Below the pieces are notes generated by a model, which did no database searches, had not been told where the DNA came from, and worked only from the letters and a program-made list of their open reading frames with translations. From Arthrobacter sp. H35-D1 (GTDB lineage Bacteria; Actinomycetota; Actinomycetes; Actinomycetales; Micrococcaceae): a stretch of 64,000 nt of DNA. The position numbers were made by a program, and so were the translations under genes. Positions 56,830 to 64,000 of this stretch are shown in pieces (the stretch's first letter is position 1; each line of letters opens with the position of its first letter). The DNA lies in assembly GCF_030063185.1 (NCBI RefSeq), contig NZ_JASISP010000007.1:62001-126000 (forward strand). Reading direction: 5' to 3'.

Positions 56830-57953
56830 CCTCCGGCTCCGGCCGTCGGTATCCGCAAGGTGACCCTGCAGCCGTCGCCGGCGTTCTCCACCGCCACGAC
56901 CCCGTGATGGGCGTGGGCAATGCCCGCCACCATGCTCAGCCCCACGCCCGCACCGCTGAAGGCGCTCTTGCTGCGTTCGGAGACGCTGCGCCATCCCGCG
57001 GTGAACAGTCTCGGCAGGTCCTGCTCCGGGATCCCGCCGCACGCGTCCTCCACCGCCACCACCGCCCAGCCCGGCTCGGCATCGACGGCAATGCGGACTG
57101 TGGTCTCGGGCTTGGTGTACATGAGGGCGTTGAGGATGACGTTGCGCACTGCCCGGCCCATCGATGCACTGTCAACGGATGCCAGCGTGGAGGTGACCCG
57201 TTCGCCGTTCACATCCACTCCGCGCTGGACAGCCAACGGGGATAGATCGGCAATGGCGTCGCTGACCAGGTCGTAGAGGTCCATGGTTTCCATGGTGACC
57301 ACCAGCGTCCCGGCCTGGATTTTGGACAGTTCCAACAGGTCGTTGACCATCACGTTCATGCGGTCGGACTGGGCGATGATCTTGCGATAGTAATCGGAGA
57401 CGTCGTCCACCACGCCATCTTCCAGGGCCTCTGTCATGGCGCGCATGCTGGCCAGCGGTGTCCGCAAGTCATGGGAAACCCAAGCCACGAGCTCGCGGCG
57501 CGCCCCCTCCACCGCTTCCACCCGGCGTCGGGATTCCTCGAGTTTCTCGCTGGTTGACTTCATTTCCAAGGCGAGCGCCGCCAACTCCGAACTCATGTTC
57601 CGGGTAGTGGCCACAGTTTCGCCACGGCCGATGCTCCGGGCTGCGCTGATCAGGGCCCTTGCATTGCGGGCCATGCCCATTCCCAGAACGACGGCGACAA
57701 GCACGGACAGCACGGATGCGATCCCGACGATGTACCACATCACTTCGAGGTCGTGGGCGGAAATGAACATGGCGTTGAAGGCTCCCACCAGGCCCGCAAC
57801 GAGCACTGCCACGGCAGAAACAACCACAAGGCAAATCTGCAGCACAATGGAGGACCGGCGCAGCAGCCACTGCAATACCATCGTGGCGGCAGCTATGGGA
57901 ACGGCCCAGACGAGCACGAGCAGCAAGATGGTCAAAAGGTCACTGCTGGCCAT
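56826..57953 (-). CDS. Sensor histidine kinase
   Basis: From ATG 57953 the protein has 375 residues. Two or three N-terminal membrane helices (about 5-30, 38-55, 60-90) precede a HAMP-like linker and AWVSHDLRTPLASMRAMTEA, the H-box with the phosphorylated histidine. The ATPase domain has the N-box NVILNALMYTKPETT, VEDACGGIPEQDLPRLFTAG and GAGVGLSMVAGIAHAHHGVV. The start lies inside the response regulator's last codons (14-base overlap), so they form a pair. It is convergent with the epimerase. Confidence 0.93.
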   Translation of the reverse strand: MASSDLLTILLLVLVWAVPIAAATMVLQWLLRRSSIVLQICLVVVSAVAVLVAGLVGAFNAMFISAHDLEVMWYIVGIASVLSVLVAVVLGMGMARNARALISAARSIGRGETVATTRNMSSELAALALEMKSTSEKLEESRRRVEAVEGARRELVAWVSHDLRTPLASMRAMTEALEDGVVDDVSDYYRKIIAQSDRMNVMVNDLLELSKIQAGTLVVTMETMDLYDLVSDAIADLSPLAVQRGVDVNGERVTSTLASVDSASMGRAVRNVILNALMYTKPETTVRIAVDAEPGWAVVAVEDACGGIPEQDLPRLFTAGWRSVSERSKSAFSGAGVGLSMVAGIAHAHHGVVAVENAGDGCRVTLRIPTAGAGG

Positions 57954-58701
57954 GGGAACCCTCCCCAACCTGCTCTGCTTCGGCATCCATGTCGAAGCGG
58001 TAGCCCACGCCCCACACTGTTTTGAGCAGAAGCGGCTTTGTGGGGTTGTCTTCGATTTTTTCGCGCACCCTGCGAACATGCACTGTCACAGTGGACAGAT
58101 CGCCAAAATCCCATCCCCAGACGTAACTGATCAGCTCCTCGCGGCTGAACACCTGATTGGGACGTCGCAGGAAGAACGCCAGCAGGTCAAATTCCCGCGC
58201 CGTCAGCACCAACGGCACGCCGCGGGCGGTGATGGCCCGGGCCGCCGGGTCGAGGAGGAACCCTGAATGTTGGACGGGCGGTTCAGGCATGAAGTCATGG
58301 ATGCTGCGCCGCAGCTGCGACTTCACCCGGAGTACGAGCTCACGGGGCGAGAAGGGTTTGGTGACATAGTCGTCGGCACCCATTTCCAAGCCAAGGATGC
58401 GGTCGTCCTCCGTCCCCAACGCGGTGAGCAGGATAATGGGCATGGACATGGTTTCACGTATCCGGCGGCACACTTCGGCACCGTCCAGACCCGGCAGCAT
58501 GCGGTCCAAAATGATGAGATCCGGGGAATGCTCCTGGGCCAGATGAAGCGCGGAGAAACCATCCGCGGCCATGTCCACGAGGAAGTCCGCTTGCTGCAAG
58601 TAGCCGCGCACCACGTTGGCGATCGGCTCCTCATCCTCCACCAGCAGGATGCGCCGGCCGCTGAGGTCGCCAGCGGCGTCGGGGTTCTTTCCGGTACTCA
58701 C
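57940..58701 (-). CDS. OmpR/PhoB-type response regulator
   Basis: From GTG 58701 the product has 253 residues; ATG 58770 in the same frame is a less likely start. The receiver domain has ILLVEDEEPIANVVRGYLQQ, the phospho-acceptor Asp in LIILDRMLPGLDGAEV, and DDYVTKPFSPRELVLRVKSQ with the conserved lysine. The winged-helix effector domain has ITARGVPLVLTAREFDLLAF and VWGVGYRF. It is the first gene of the RR-HK pair and divergent from the GT2 gene at 58823, which is a likely target. Confidence 0.93.
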   Translation of the reverse strand: MSTGKNPDAAGDLSGRRILLVEDEEPIANVVRGYLQQADFLVDMAADGFSALHLAQEHSPDLIILDRMLPGLDGAEVCRRIRETMSMPIILLTALGTEDDRILGLEMGADDYVTKPFSPRELVLRVKSQLRRSIHDFMPEPPVQHSGFLLDPAARAITARGVPLVLTAREFDLLAFFLRRPNQVFSREELISYVWGWDFGDLSTVTVHVRRVREKIEDNPTKPLLLKTVWGVGYRFDMDAEAEQVGEGSHGQQ

Positions 58702-58822
58702 CCCTTCATCATAGATTCGGTGCCGGGCAAACGGGCCCCTCCATCGGGCTGCACATGATTTTGTCCCCATTCCGTAAGGAATTGGACTACCCCCGCTCAG
58801 GCCGTTCTTCTATCGTGAAAGA

Positions 58823-59533
58823 GTGAGAGATCTATTTACCCCGCAGCAGGGCCCATCGGACGCGCAGCCGCTGGTGGACGTTGTCCTTCCCTGCCTGAAC
58901 GAAGCGATGGCGTTGCCGTCGGTTCTGGCAGCCATGCCTTCCAGTTTCCGGGCCATCGTGGTGGACAACGGATCCACCGACGGTTCCGGGGTGCTTGCCG
59001 AGTCTCTGGGTGCAACAGTGGTCCGGGAACCGCGGCGCGGTTTCGGTGCCGCAGCCCAAGCCGGACTCGAGGCCGCCCACGCGGGCCTGGTTGCCTTCTG
59101 CGACTGCGACGGTTCAATGAATCCCGCCGAACTAGCAGCACTAGCGTGGCCTGTGCACCAGCACAGCGCCGATCTGGTGTTGGGTGCACGGCACCCGGAG
59201 CCGGGGTCGTGGCCGGCCCATGCCCGGCTCGCCAACAAGGTCCTTGCCGCCAGAATGCGCCGAATGACAGGGGTCCAGCTGACGGACTTGGGACCCATGC
59301 GGGTGGCCCGCCGGGACATGCTCCTGGACCTCGGGCTGCTGGACAGGCGCAGCGGGTATCCGTTGGAGATGGTGCTCAAGGCCCACCTCGCCGGCTGGAG
59401 AATCACCGAATTGCCCGTCGCGTACCGGCCCAGAATCGGAAAGTCGAAGGTGACGGGGACGCTGCGGGGAACCTTGACCGCCGTGGCGGACATGTCCACG
59501 CAGCTGCAATTCGCCAAGCGGGCCCTGTCATGA
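58823..59533 (+). CDS. Family 2 glycosyltransferase (polyprenyl-phosphate sugar synthase-like)
   Basis: The 236-residue protein starts at GTG 58823 and has the GT-A motifs VVLPCLNEAMALPSVLAAMP, IVVDNGSTDGSGVLAESLGA, LVAFCDCDGSMNPAELAALA (metal-binding DCD) and ARRDMLLDLGLLDRRSGYPL with MVLKAHLAGWRITELPVAYR. No C-terminal membrane helices are seen. It resembles polyprenyl-phosphate mannose synthase-like enzymes. Its stop overlaps the DUF2064 start. From memory, Rv0539 of M. tuberculosis has the same position in its cluster. Confidence 0.9.
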   Translation: MRDLFTPQQGPSDAQPLVDVVLPCLNEAMALPSVLAAMPSSFRAIVVDNGSTDGSGVLAESLGATVVREPRRGFGAAAQAGLEAAHAGLVAFCDCDGSMNPAELAALAWPVHQHSADLVLGARHPEPGSWPAHARLANKVLAARMRRMTGVQLTDLGPMRVARRDMLLDLGLLDRRSGYPLEMVLKAHLAGWRITELPVAYRPRIGKSKVTGTLRGTLTAVADMSTQLQFAKRALS

Positions 59534-60207
59534 GCTTGCCTGCCGAGAACTCCACCATGGCTGGGAACTTCACCATTGCCGTCATCGCCAAGGAATGCCT
59601 GCCGGGCAAAGTGAAAACGAGGTTGTCGCCGCCCCTGTCCCTCGAACAGGCCGCCGAGCTGGCGCAGACCAGTCTCAGCCAGACCCTGCGAGCTGTGCGC
59701 CAAGTGCCTGCCAGCCGCCGCCTTTTGGTGATGGAAGGGACGCCGCTGGCCAGCGACAGCGCCGGTTTCTGCGTAGTGGCCCAAGGCGCGGGCGGACTCG
59801 ACGAACGGCTCGGGAGCATTTGCGATGCGGCCGACGGTCCGCTGTTGATCATGGGCATGGACACGCCCCAGTTCACCCCCGAACTACTCGAGCCCCTCGT
59901 GGCGGACTGGGGCAGTTCCGAACCCGCTTGTCACTCATGGCTGGGCAGGGCGGACGATGGCGGCTACTGGGCCATCGCCCTGCTCCGTCCTGCCGGCCAC
60001 TTGATCCGCGGCGTGCCCATGTCCACCCCGCACACCGGCCGCGAACAATTGTCCCGGCTCCGCGCAGCCGGACACAGGGTGGGCAAGCTGGTGCCCTTGA
60101 CCGACGTTGACACGTTCCCGGCAGCACTTCTGGCAGCCGGCCAATGTCTCGGAACGCCGTTTGCCGACGCTGTTCAGATGCTGTCCGCTCGGAAGGAAGT
60201 CGCATGA
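59530..60207 (+). CDS. DUF2064 / TIGR04282-type GT-A fold transferase
   Basis: From ATG 59530 (overlapping the GT2 stop) the protein has 225 residues. The nucleotidyltransferase-like start is AVIAKECLPGKVKTRLSPPL, followed by the metal-site MGMDTPQFTPELLEPLVADW and ADDGGYWAIALLRPAGHLIR, ending with LVPLTDVDTFPAALLAAGQC. Family members occur with GT2 enzymes in arsenosugar and mycobacterial methylthioxylose clusters. A role in forming an activated sugar is probable; the chemistry is unproven. The stop overlaps the next start. Confidence 0.85.
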   Translation: MSLPAENSTMAGNFTIAVIAKECLPGKVKTRLSPPLSLEQAAELAQTSLSQTLRAVRQVPASRRLLVMEGTPLASDSAGFCVVAQGAGGLDERLGSICDAADGPLLIMGMDTPQFTPELLEPLVADWGSSEPACHSWLGRADDGGYWAIALLRPAGHLIRGVPMSTPHTGREQLSRLRAAGHRVGKLVPLTDVDTFPAALLAAGQCLGTPFADAVQMLSARKEVA

Positions 60208-60989
60208 GCCTCCTCGAAAGGCCTGCCGCCCCGCTGCGCGGGTCATCCCGGCTCCACTGGTTCGGCCAGGGCGCCGAAGAACCCTATGCTGCGGCCTTGC
60301 GCCAAGGGAAGGGCATCTTGACCCTGGAACCCCATGCCCCGAATGAGCGTGTGACAGACGAGGCCGTGACTCACGAGGCCGTGACTGCCGTCCATCTCAG
60401 GGTGCAACAGTGGTGTGAACCGGCCACGCCTGCCGAAGTGTCGCTCCTGCTGGCGACTGGTGGACCCGTCCTGGATGCAGGATGCGGCCCGGGCAGGATG
60501 CTGGTGGCTGCGGAGAGAATCGGGCTGCGGGCACTGGGAATCGATGTCAGCCGCGAGGCGGTGGCCCAGGCCCGGTCCCGGGGGGCCAAGGCGCTCCACC
60601 AATCCATTTTCCAGGCCTTGCCGCACGAAGGCGCGTGGGGGACTGCCTTGTTGTTGGATGGAAACGTAGGGATCGGCGGCAACGTTCCGGTACTGTTGCG
60701 GCGCATGGATCAGGTGCTGTGCCCCAGCGGCAGCATTTTGATCGAAGTCGACGTCCAGGACGGCCTCGATGTGAGCTACTCCGCCGTGTTGCGTGGCGAG
60801 GGCACCGAAGCCAGTGAGCCATTCGCGTGGGCACGCGTGGGCTCGGAGGCACTGGAGCGCTACGCGGCCGGCGCCGGCTGGGATATCTCCAAGCGGATCA
60901 CCATCCCCTCCACCCGGCGCGTGCCCGGTTCTCCGGCGTCGGGCCCTTGTCAGGAACGGGTCGTCTGCCGACTGTTGCGGCGCGAATAG
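60204..60989 (+). CDS. Class I SAM-dependent methyltransferase
   Basis: From ATG 60204 the product has 261 residues. It carries motif I PVLDAGCGPGRMLVAAERIG, the acidic strand GIDVSREAVAQARSRGAKAL, ALPHEGAWGTALLLDGNVGI and the PSGSILIEVDV strand. The first 85 residues hold LTLEPHAPNE and a substrate-binding helix. Substrate unknown. It is the last gene of the GT2-DUF2064-methyltransferase unit, all with ATGA overlaps, so a sugar or lipid intermediate is probable. The 3' end overlaps the convergent membrane protein gene by 40 bases. Confidence 0.88.
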   Translation: MSLLERPAAPLRGSSRLHWFGQGAEEPYAAALRQGKGILTLEPHAPNERVTDEAVTHEAVTAVHLRVQQWCEPATPAEVSLLLATGGPVLDAGCGPGRMLVAAERIGLRALGIDVSREAVAQARSRGAKALHQSIFQALPHEGAWGTALLLDGNVGIGGNVPVLLRRMDQVLCPSGSILIEVDVQDGLDVSYSAVLRGEGTEASEPFAWARVGSEALERYAAGAGWDISKRITIPSTRRVPGSPASGPCQERVVCRLLRRE

Positions 60990-61456
60990 CGTTCGACGAC
61001 GACCACGGCTGCCACTGCCACCAGGACCAGAACACCCCAGAAGACACCCAAGGCCAGCGCGTAGTTCCCCTGCAGAACAGTGGCGTTCACCGGAGGATTC
61101 CCGGCCACTTGTTGGGCCGCCACCAGCGGCACGACGATCAGTGTGCAGACGGCCGCAAGCACCAACGCGCCGCGGATCAGCGCGCGGGAGAGTGGGCGCA
61201 GGTGCCGGCCCGCACAGCGCACACCGTGTCCTGTCGCCGTGGACACCGGCACCACCACGCCGTCGTGCAACAACAACGCCACGGCCATCCATGCCGCAAG
61301 GCCCAAAAGCGCAGCCAGGCCAAGGTGGGTGAGCAGGGAATAGGCGCCAAAGCCCACCGCGACGGCGCCCAGGGCTCCCACGCCGAGACGAACCGTGGTC
61401 ATTGGGCTCATTGTTGGAGTCGGTGCAGTAGTTGGAGTCGTGCGTGGCTTTTTCAC
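60950..61456 (-). CDS. Small integral membrane protein
   Basis: GTG 61456 overlaps the stop of the molybdenum oxidoreductase gene (GTGA) and has GAGG six bases upstream, so 168 residues are translated by coupling. Four membrane helices are predicted at about residues 23-43, 45-66, 90-110 and 130-152, with a basic C-terminus (VVVERYSRRNSRQ). No family is recognised. It probably works with the oxidoreductase, perhaps as an accessory or assembly protein. Confidence 0.75.
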   Translation of the reverse strand: MKKPRTTPTTAPTPTMSPMTTVRLGVGALGAVAVGFGAYSLLTHLGLAALLGLAAWMAVALLLHDGVVVPVSTATGHGVRCAGRHLRPLSRALIRGALVLAAVCTLIVVPLVAAQQVAGNPPVNATVLQGNYALALGVFWGVLVLVAVAAVVVVERYSRRNSRQTTRS

Positions 61457-62673
61457 AGTACCTCGATGCGCTGAACCCATTTGGTTTGCAAGACACCGGG
61501 ACGGCCCGGCGCCATGATTCGGGCCGGATATCCGTGGTCCAAATCCAGCGGGGCACCGTTGAGTTCCAGGACCAGAAGCGTCTTGTCATTCCCGGTGTAG
61601 GGGGCGGGCATGGTCATCACCCGGTAGTTTCCGTTCTTTTCCATGCTGACGACTTCCAGTTCGGAATCTGCCGGTGCACCGACCTCGGCCAGCAGGTCCT
61701 TGATGCGAACACCACGCCACAACGCCGATTGGCTCCACCCCTCCACGCACGCCACCGTCAGCACGTGTTCGGTCTGGGGCAAGGCTCTGAGCTGGGGCAG
61801 GGAGAATGTCCTTTCCCCGTTCTTTGTGGTGACGCTCATGGTCCAATCCGTCCCGATGTCGCCCTGCGCGACCTGCGCCTCCATGGCAGTGCGGTTCACG
61901 GGGACTCCCTGCGGGCCGGTGTTCTGACGACGGGGAGCAAAGATATTCAGGGGGGCGAGCCAAGCGAAGGACTGGCCCGCGGTGCTCAGCACAACGAAGG
62001 CCGTGGTGACCGTGACCGTGGACAGGAAGGCCCGCCGTCCCATTCCTGCCGGTTGCTTGTCTTCGGTACGCCCATCGTTGGGACTTTCATCGTGTGAATG
62101 CTTGTCATTGTCACGTTCGTCGGGTTTCCCTTCCGTCCCGTTGCGGCGCCAATGACGGGTGATGACGGGCAGCTTCACTGCAATGTGAAGGGCCAACGAA
62201 CCAACCACCACCCAGGCCAACCAGTAGTGCGTTTGACGGAAGGGGAACGTCCACGGATACCACTTGTAGGTGTTGAGCAAGCCGGTGGCGACTTCCACCA
62301 GCGAGGCAGCCACAAAAAGCCCGATTGACGCTCGTTCCAGTGCGTTGATCCAGGACTTGATCGGCGGCCATTGCAACAGGAGCGGGAAAACCGACCACAA
62401 CTTGGCGAGCAGCAGGGGGATGGCGGCAATCCCAGCCGCCACATGGACACCCTGGGTTAGCTGGTAAAGCCCGGCAGGCCACGTGGGATAGAGCATCCAC
62501 GCAGGAGGGTCCTGCAGCAAGTGGCTGAACAGGCCCGTGGCGAAACAGATGACGAAGGCCGCACCCAGCCAACGGCCCAACACCACTGTCAGCCGCTTGC
62601 TTCGGACGGGGGAAGCAAATTTGCCGGCGGTGGCATCCATCCTGTCCTGGAGAAATCTGGTCATGCGATCCAT
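61453..62673 (-). CDS. Membrane-anchored molybdopterin oxidoreductase with cytochrome b561 domain and internal Tat motif
   Basis: From ATG 62673 the protein has 406 residues. Residues about 25-185 form four or five helices with heme-type histidines (LFSHLLQDP, QGVHVAAGIAAIPLLLAKLW, HYWLAWVVVGSLALHIAV). A charged linker follows (DERDNDKHSHDESPND), then MGRRAFLSTVTVTTAFVVL, a twin-arginine-type motif leading into a final helix. The last 150 residues are a sulfite-oxidase-fold Mo domain with the Mo-ligand cysteine in VACVEGWSQSALWRG (about residue 309) and GYPARIMAPGRPGV. The Mo domain should be outside, unlike the fusion at 36050-37885. Sulfur-oxide substrates are known for relatives such as YedY/MsrP. 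Confidence 0.88.
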   Translation of the reverse strand: MDRMTRFLQDRMDATAGKFASPVRSKRLTVVLGRWLGAAFVICFATGLFSHLLQDPPAWMLYPTWPAGLYQLTQGVHVAAGIAAIPLLLAKLWSVFPLLLQWPPIKSWINALERASIGLFVAASLVEVATGLLNTYKWYPWTFPFRQTHYWLAWVVVGSLALHIAVKLPVITRHWRRNGTEGKPDERDNDKHSHDESPNDGRTEDKQPAGMGRRAFLSTVTVTTAFVVLSTAGQSFAWLAPLNIFAPRRQNTGPQGVPVNRTAMEAQVAQGDIGTDWTMSVTTKNGERTFSLPQLRALPQTEHVLTVACVEGWSQSALWRGVRIKDLLAEVGAPADSELEVVSMEKNGNYRVMTMPAPYTGNDKTLLVLELNGAPLDLDHGYPARIMAPGRPGVLQTKWVQRIEVL

Positions 62674-62785
62674 ACTGAAATTCCAGCACTTTCGGGTTCG
62701 CGATGGGGCGTTCAAACCTTACGAAAGCCGAACGGGGCAGACCCGCGGCTCCCCAAAGGGGAGTTTCCGAGGCAGGATCAAGAGT

Positions 62786-64000
62786 GTGGATGTAGTGAAG
62801 AGACCCGCGGCACCAGCGGCCCATGGAACACGATGGGTGCTCCTCACTGCGTTCCTTCTGGGTGTGTTGGCTGCCGTGATCTGGTACCTGGTGTCGTTGC
62901 CGCACCCGGATGCGTTGAACCGGATGGCCGGAACCTTGCTGGCATGGGCAATCTTTGGAGCAGCGATCCTCTCGCTGCGCCGGGTGCCGACGAAGCTGAT
63001 GGGCGCCGTCGTCATGGCGGGAGCACTCCTGCTGGGTGCCGCCGCAGTGTCCGGTCCGCCGGCCACCAGCTCGGACTCCGCTCGTTACGCCTGGGACGGC
63101 ATTGTCCAGAAAGCCGGCATTTCCCCGTATCGCTACGTGCCGGCAGATCCGGCGTTGCAGGATCAGCGGCCGGACTGGCTGTTCCAGGGCCGGGTCCCGG
63201 ACGGCCGGTGCACTCCGGGGCTCTACCCGGCCAGCACCAGCCCGGGATCCGCAAATTCGGCGGACCGTCCCGGAAGCGACAGGCTCTGCACTGCCATCAA
63301 CCGCCCCCAAGTTCCCACCATCTATCCGGCATTGGCCGAGATCTACTTCCTGGCGGTCAGGCTCGTGCCCGGCCCCGGCGTCGGCTACATCGCATTTCAG
63401 CTGGCCGGGCTGGTCCTTAGCTTGTCCTTGACGGCGGGACTGCTTCACTTCCTGCGGCGGACCTCCCGCCTCCTGTCCAATGCAGCGTGGTGGGCTTGGT
63501 CTCCGCTGGTGCTTTCCGAGGCTGTCAACAACGCACACGTCGACGTCTTGGGTGCCGTGCTTGCCACGGCCGCCGTCCTGTTGCTGTTTCGCGGCAAGGT
63601 CTTCTCTTCCGGTGTGGCCTTTGGAGCGGCGGTTGCAGTGAAGCTGATACCCGTCATGATGGCGCCGGGGATGCTTTTCCGGCGCCCGCTGCGCTTTTCA
63701 CTCACTGCGGCGCTGGCATTTGTGGTCCTGTCCCTGCCCTACGTCCTGATCAGCGGCTGGGCCGTGATCGGATATCTTCCCGGGTATCTGGTCGAGGAGG
63801 GCTATGGAACCGGAGAGAGTGATCGCTTCTCGCTGGTGCGCCTGCTGGTTCCGGACCGGTGGGCCACACCGGCCGGGGCCATACTCCTGCTCATCACTGC
63901 CATCTACATCTGGCGCACCGTGGATCCGCAACGGCCCTGGGACAAGCAAGTGGTCATGGTGGGAGCCACCTTGCTGATCGTCAGCCCCGGCTACCCCTGG
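62786..64000 (+). CDS. GT87/DUF2029-type polytopic membrane glycosyltransferase (3' end outside window)
   Basis: The frame from GTG 62786 (GAGGCAGG site) is open to the window edge, 405 codons so far. Helices occur at about residues 15-35, 45-60, 70-85 and many times after residue 185. The external loop DSARYAWDGIVQKAGISPYR, then INRPQVPTIYPALAEIYFLA, and AVNNAHVDVLGAVLATAAVL match the GT-C glycosyltransferases that use polyprenyl-phosphate sugars. From memory it resembles the mycobacterial Rv0541c/MtxT type. It is divergent from the molybdenum enzyme. The C-terminal helices are missing. Confidence 0.85.
   Translation, partial: MDVVKRPAAPAAHGTRWVLLTAFLLGVLAAVIWYLVSLPHPDALNRMAGTLLAWAIFGAAILSLRRVPTKLMGAVVMAGALLLGAAAVSGPPATSSDSARYAWDGIVQKAGISPYRYVPADPALQDQRPDWLFQGRVPDGRCTPGLYPASTSPGSANSADRPGSDRLCTAINRPQVPTIYPALAEIYFLAVRLVPGPGVGYIAFQLAGLVLSLSLTAGLLHFLRRTSRLLSNAAWWAWSPLVLSEAVNNAHVDVLGAVLATAAVLLLFRGKVFSSGVAFGAAVAVKLIPVMMAPGMLFRRPLRFSLTAALAFVVLSLPYVLISGWAVIGYLPGYLVEEGYGTGESDRFSLVRLLVPDRWATPAGAILLLITAIYIWRTVDPQRPWDKQVVMVGATLLIVSPGYPW

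Noticed and set aside
1-64000. CRISPR array, tRNA or rRNA genes
   Set aside because: No regularly spaced repeats and no cloverleaf or rRNA sequences were noticed on either strand by eye.

Overview
The window is high-GC, densely coded actinobacterial DNA. The family mix points to a Micrococcaceae-like (Arthrobacter-type) organism: type B succinate dehydrogenase, DUF3040 protein, GAF-ANTAR regulator, tandem universal stress proteins, LAL-type LuxR regulators and actinobacterial short transketolase. No rRNA, tRNA or CRISPR array was seen. Identifications are from reading motifs, not from database searches.

Layout. 1-15.5 kb is accessory and partly decayed: the end of a large unknown protein, a racemase-family protein without its usual cysteines, a DUF2306 membrane protein broken by a stop and a frameshift, two giant LuxR (LAL) regulators each split by a single frameshift, a secreted GH25-like/FG-GAP protein, an HD-GYP-LuxR fusion and small proteins. 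15.6-18.5 kb is a redox/detoxification patch (TetR with paired operators, VOC protein, zinc alcohol dehydrogenase, AhpD-like protein). 18.5-22.6 kb is a tight four-gene unit: gnd, HAD phosphatase, pgi, uracil-DNA glycosylase. 22.8-29.6 kb holds stress-type small proteins, the GAF-ANTAR regulator, DUF3040 and sdhCAB.

29.7-34.8 kb mixes remnants (integrase-like fragment, DUF488 fragment) with a methyltransferase, two universal stress proteins, a VOC protein and a 2-hydroxyacid dehydrogenase homologue lacking all three catalytic residues. 34.7-54.7 kb is a carbon/energy region: an FAD reductase with a cytochrome b561-molybdenum oxidoreductase fusion, a sugar transporter, transketolase-transaldolase-flavin reductase, an AarF kinase, and a phosphoketolase overlapping a P-type proton ATPase. 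With gnd and pgi these give pentose-phosphate and phosphoketolase capacity. Decayed genes (diacylglycerol kinase, a frameshifted membrane protein, fused SRPBCC/TetR/enolase-superfamily pieces) lie between them.

54.8-64 kb is the most interesting part: methylthioadenosine phosphorylase, NAD-dependent epimerase, a two-component system, GT2, DUF2064 transferase, methyltransferase, a small membrane protein, a Tat-motif membrane molybdenum oxidoreductase and a GT87-type membrane glycosyltransferase that runs off the window. The set parallels the mycobacterial genes (Rv0535-Rv0541c region, from memory) that build the 5-deoxy-5-methylthio-xylose cap of lipoarabinomannan. I propose a related methylthio-sugar pathway here, with the molybdenum enzyme as a candidate for acting on the sulfur.

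Several lesions are one-base changes in short homopolymers, so sequencing error competes with true decay for those; the DUF2306 TGG-to-TGA change and the DUF488, integrase and fused remnants are not explained that way.
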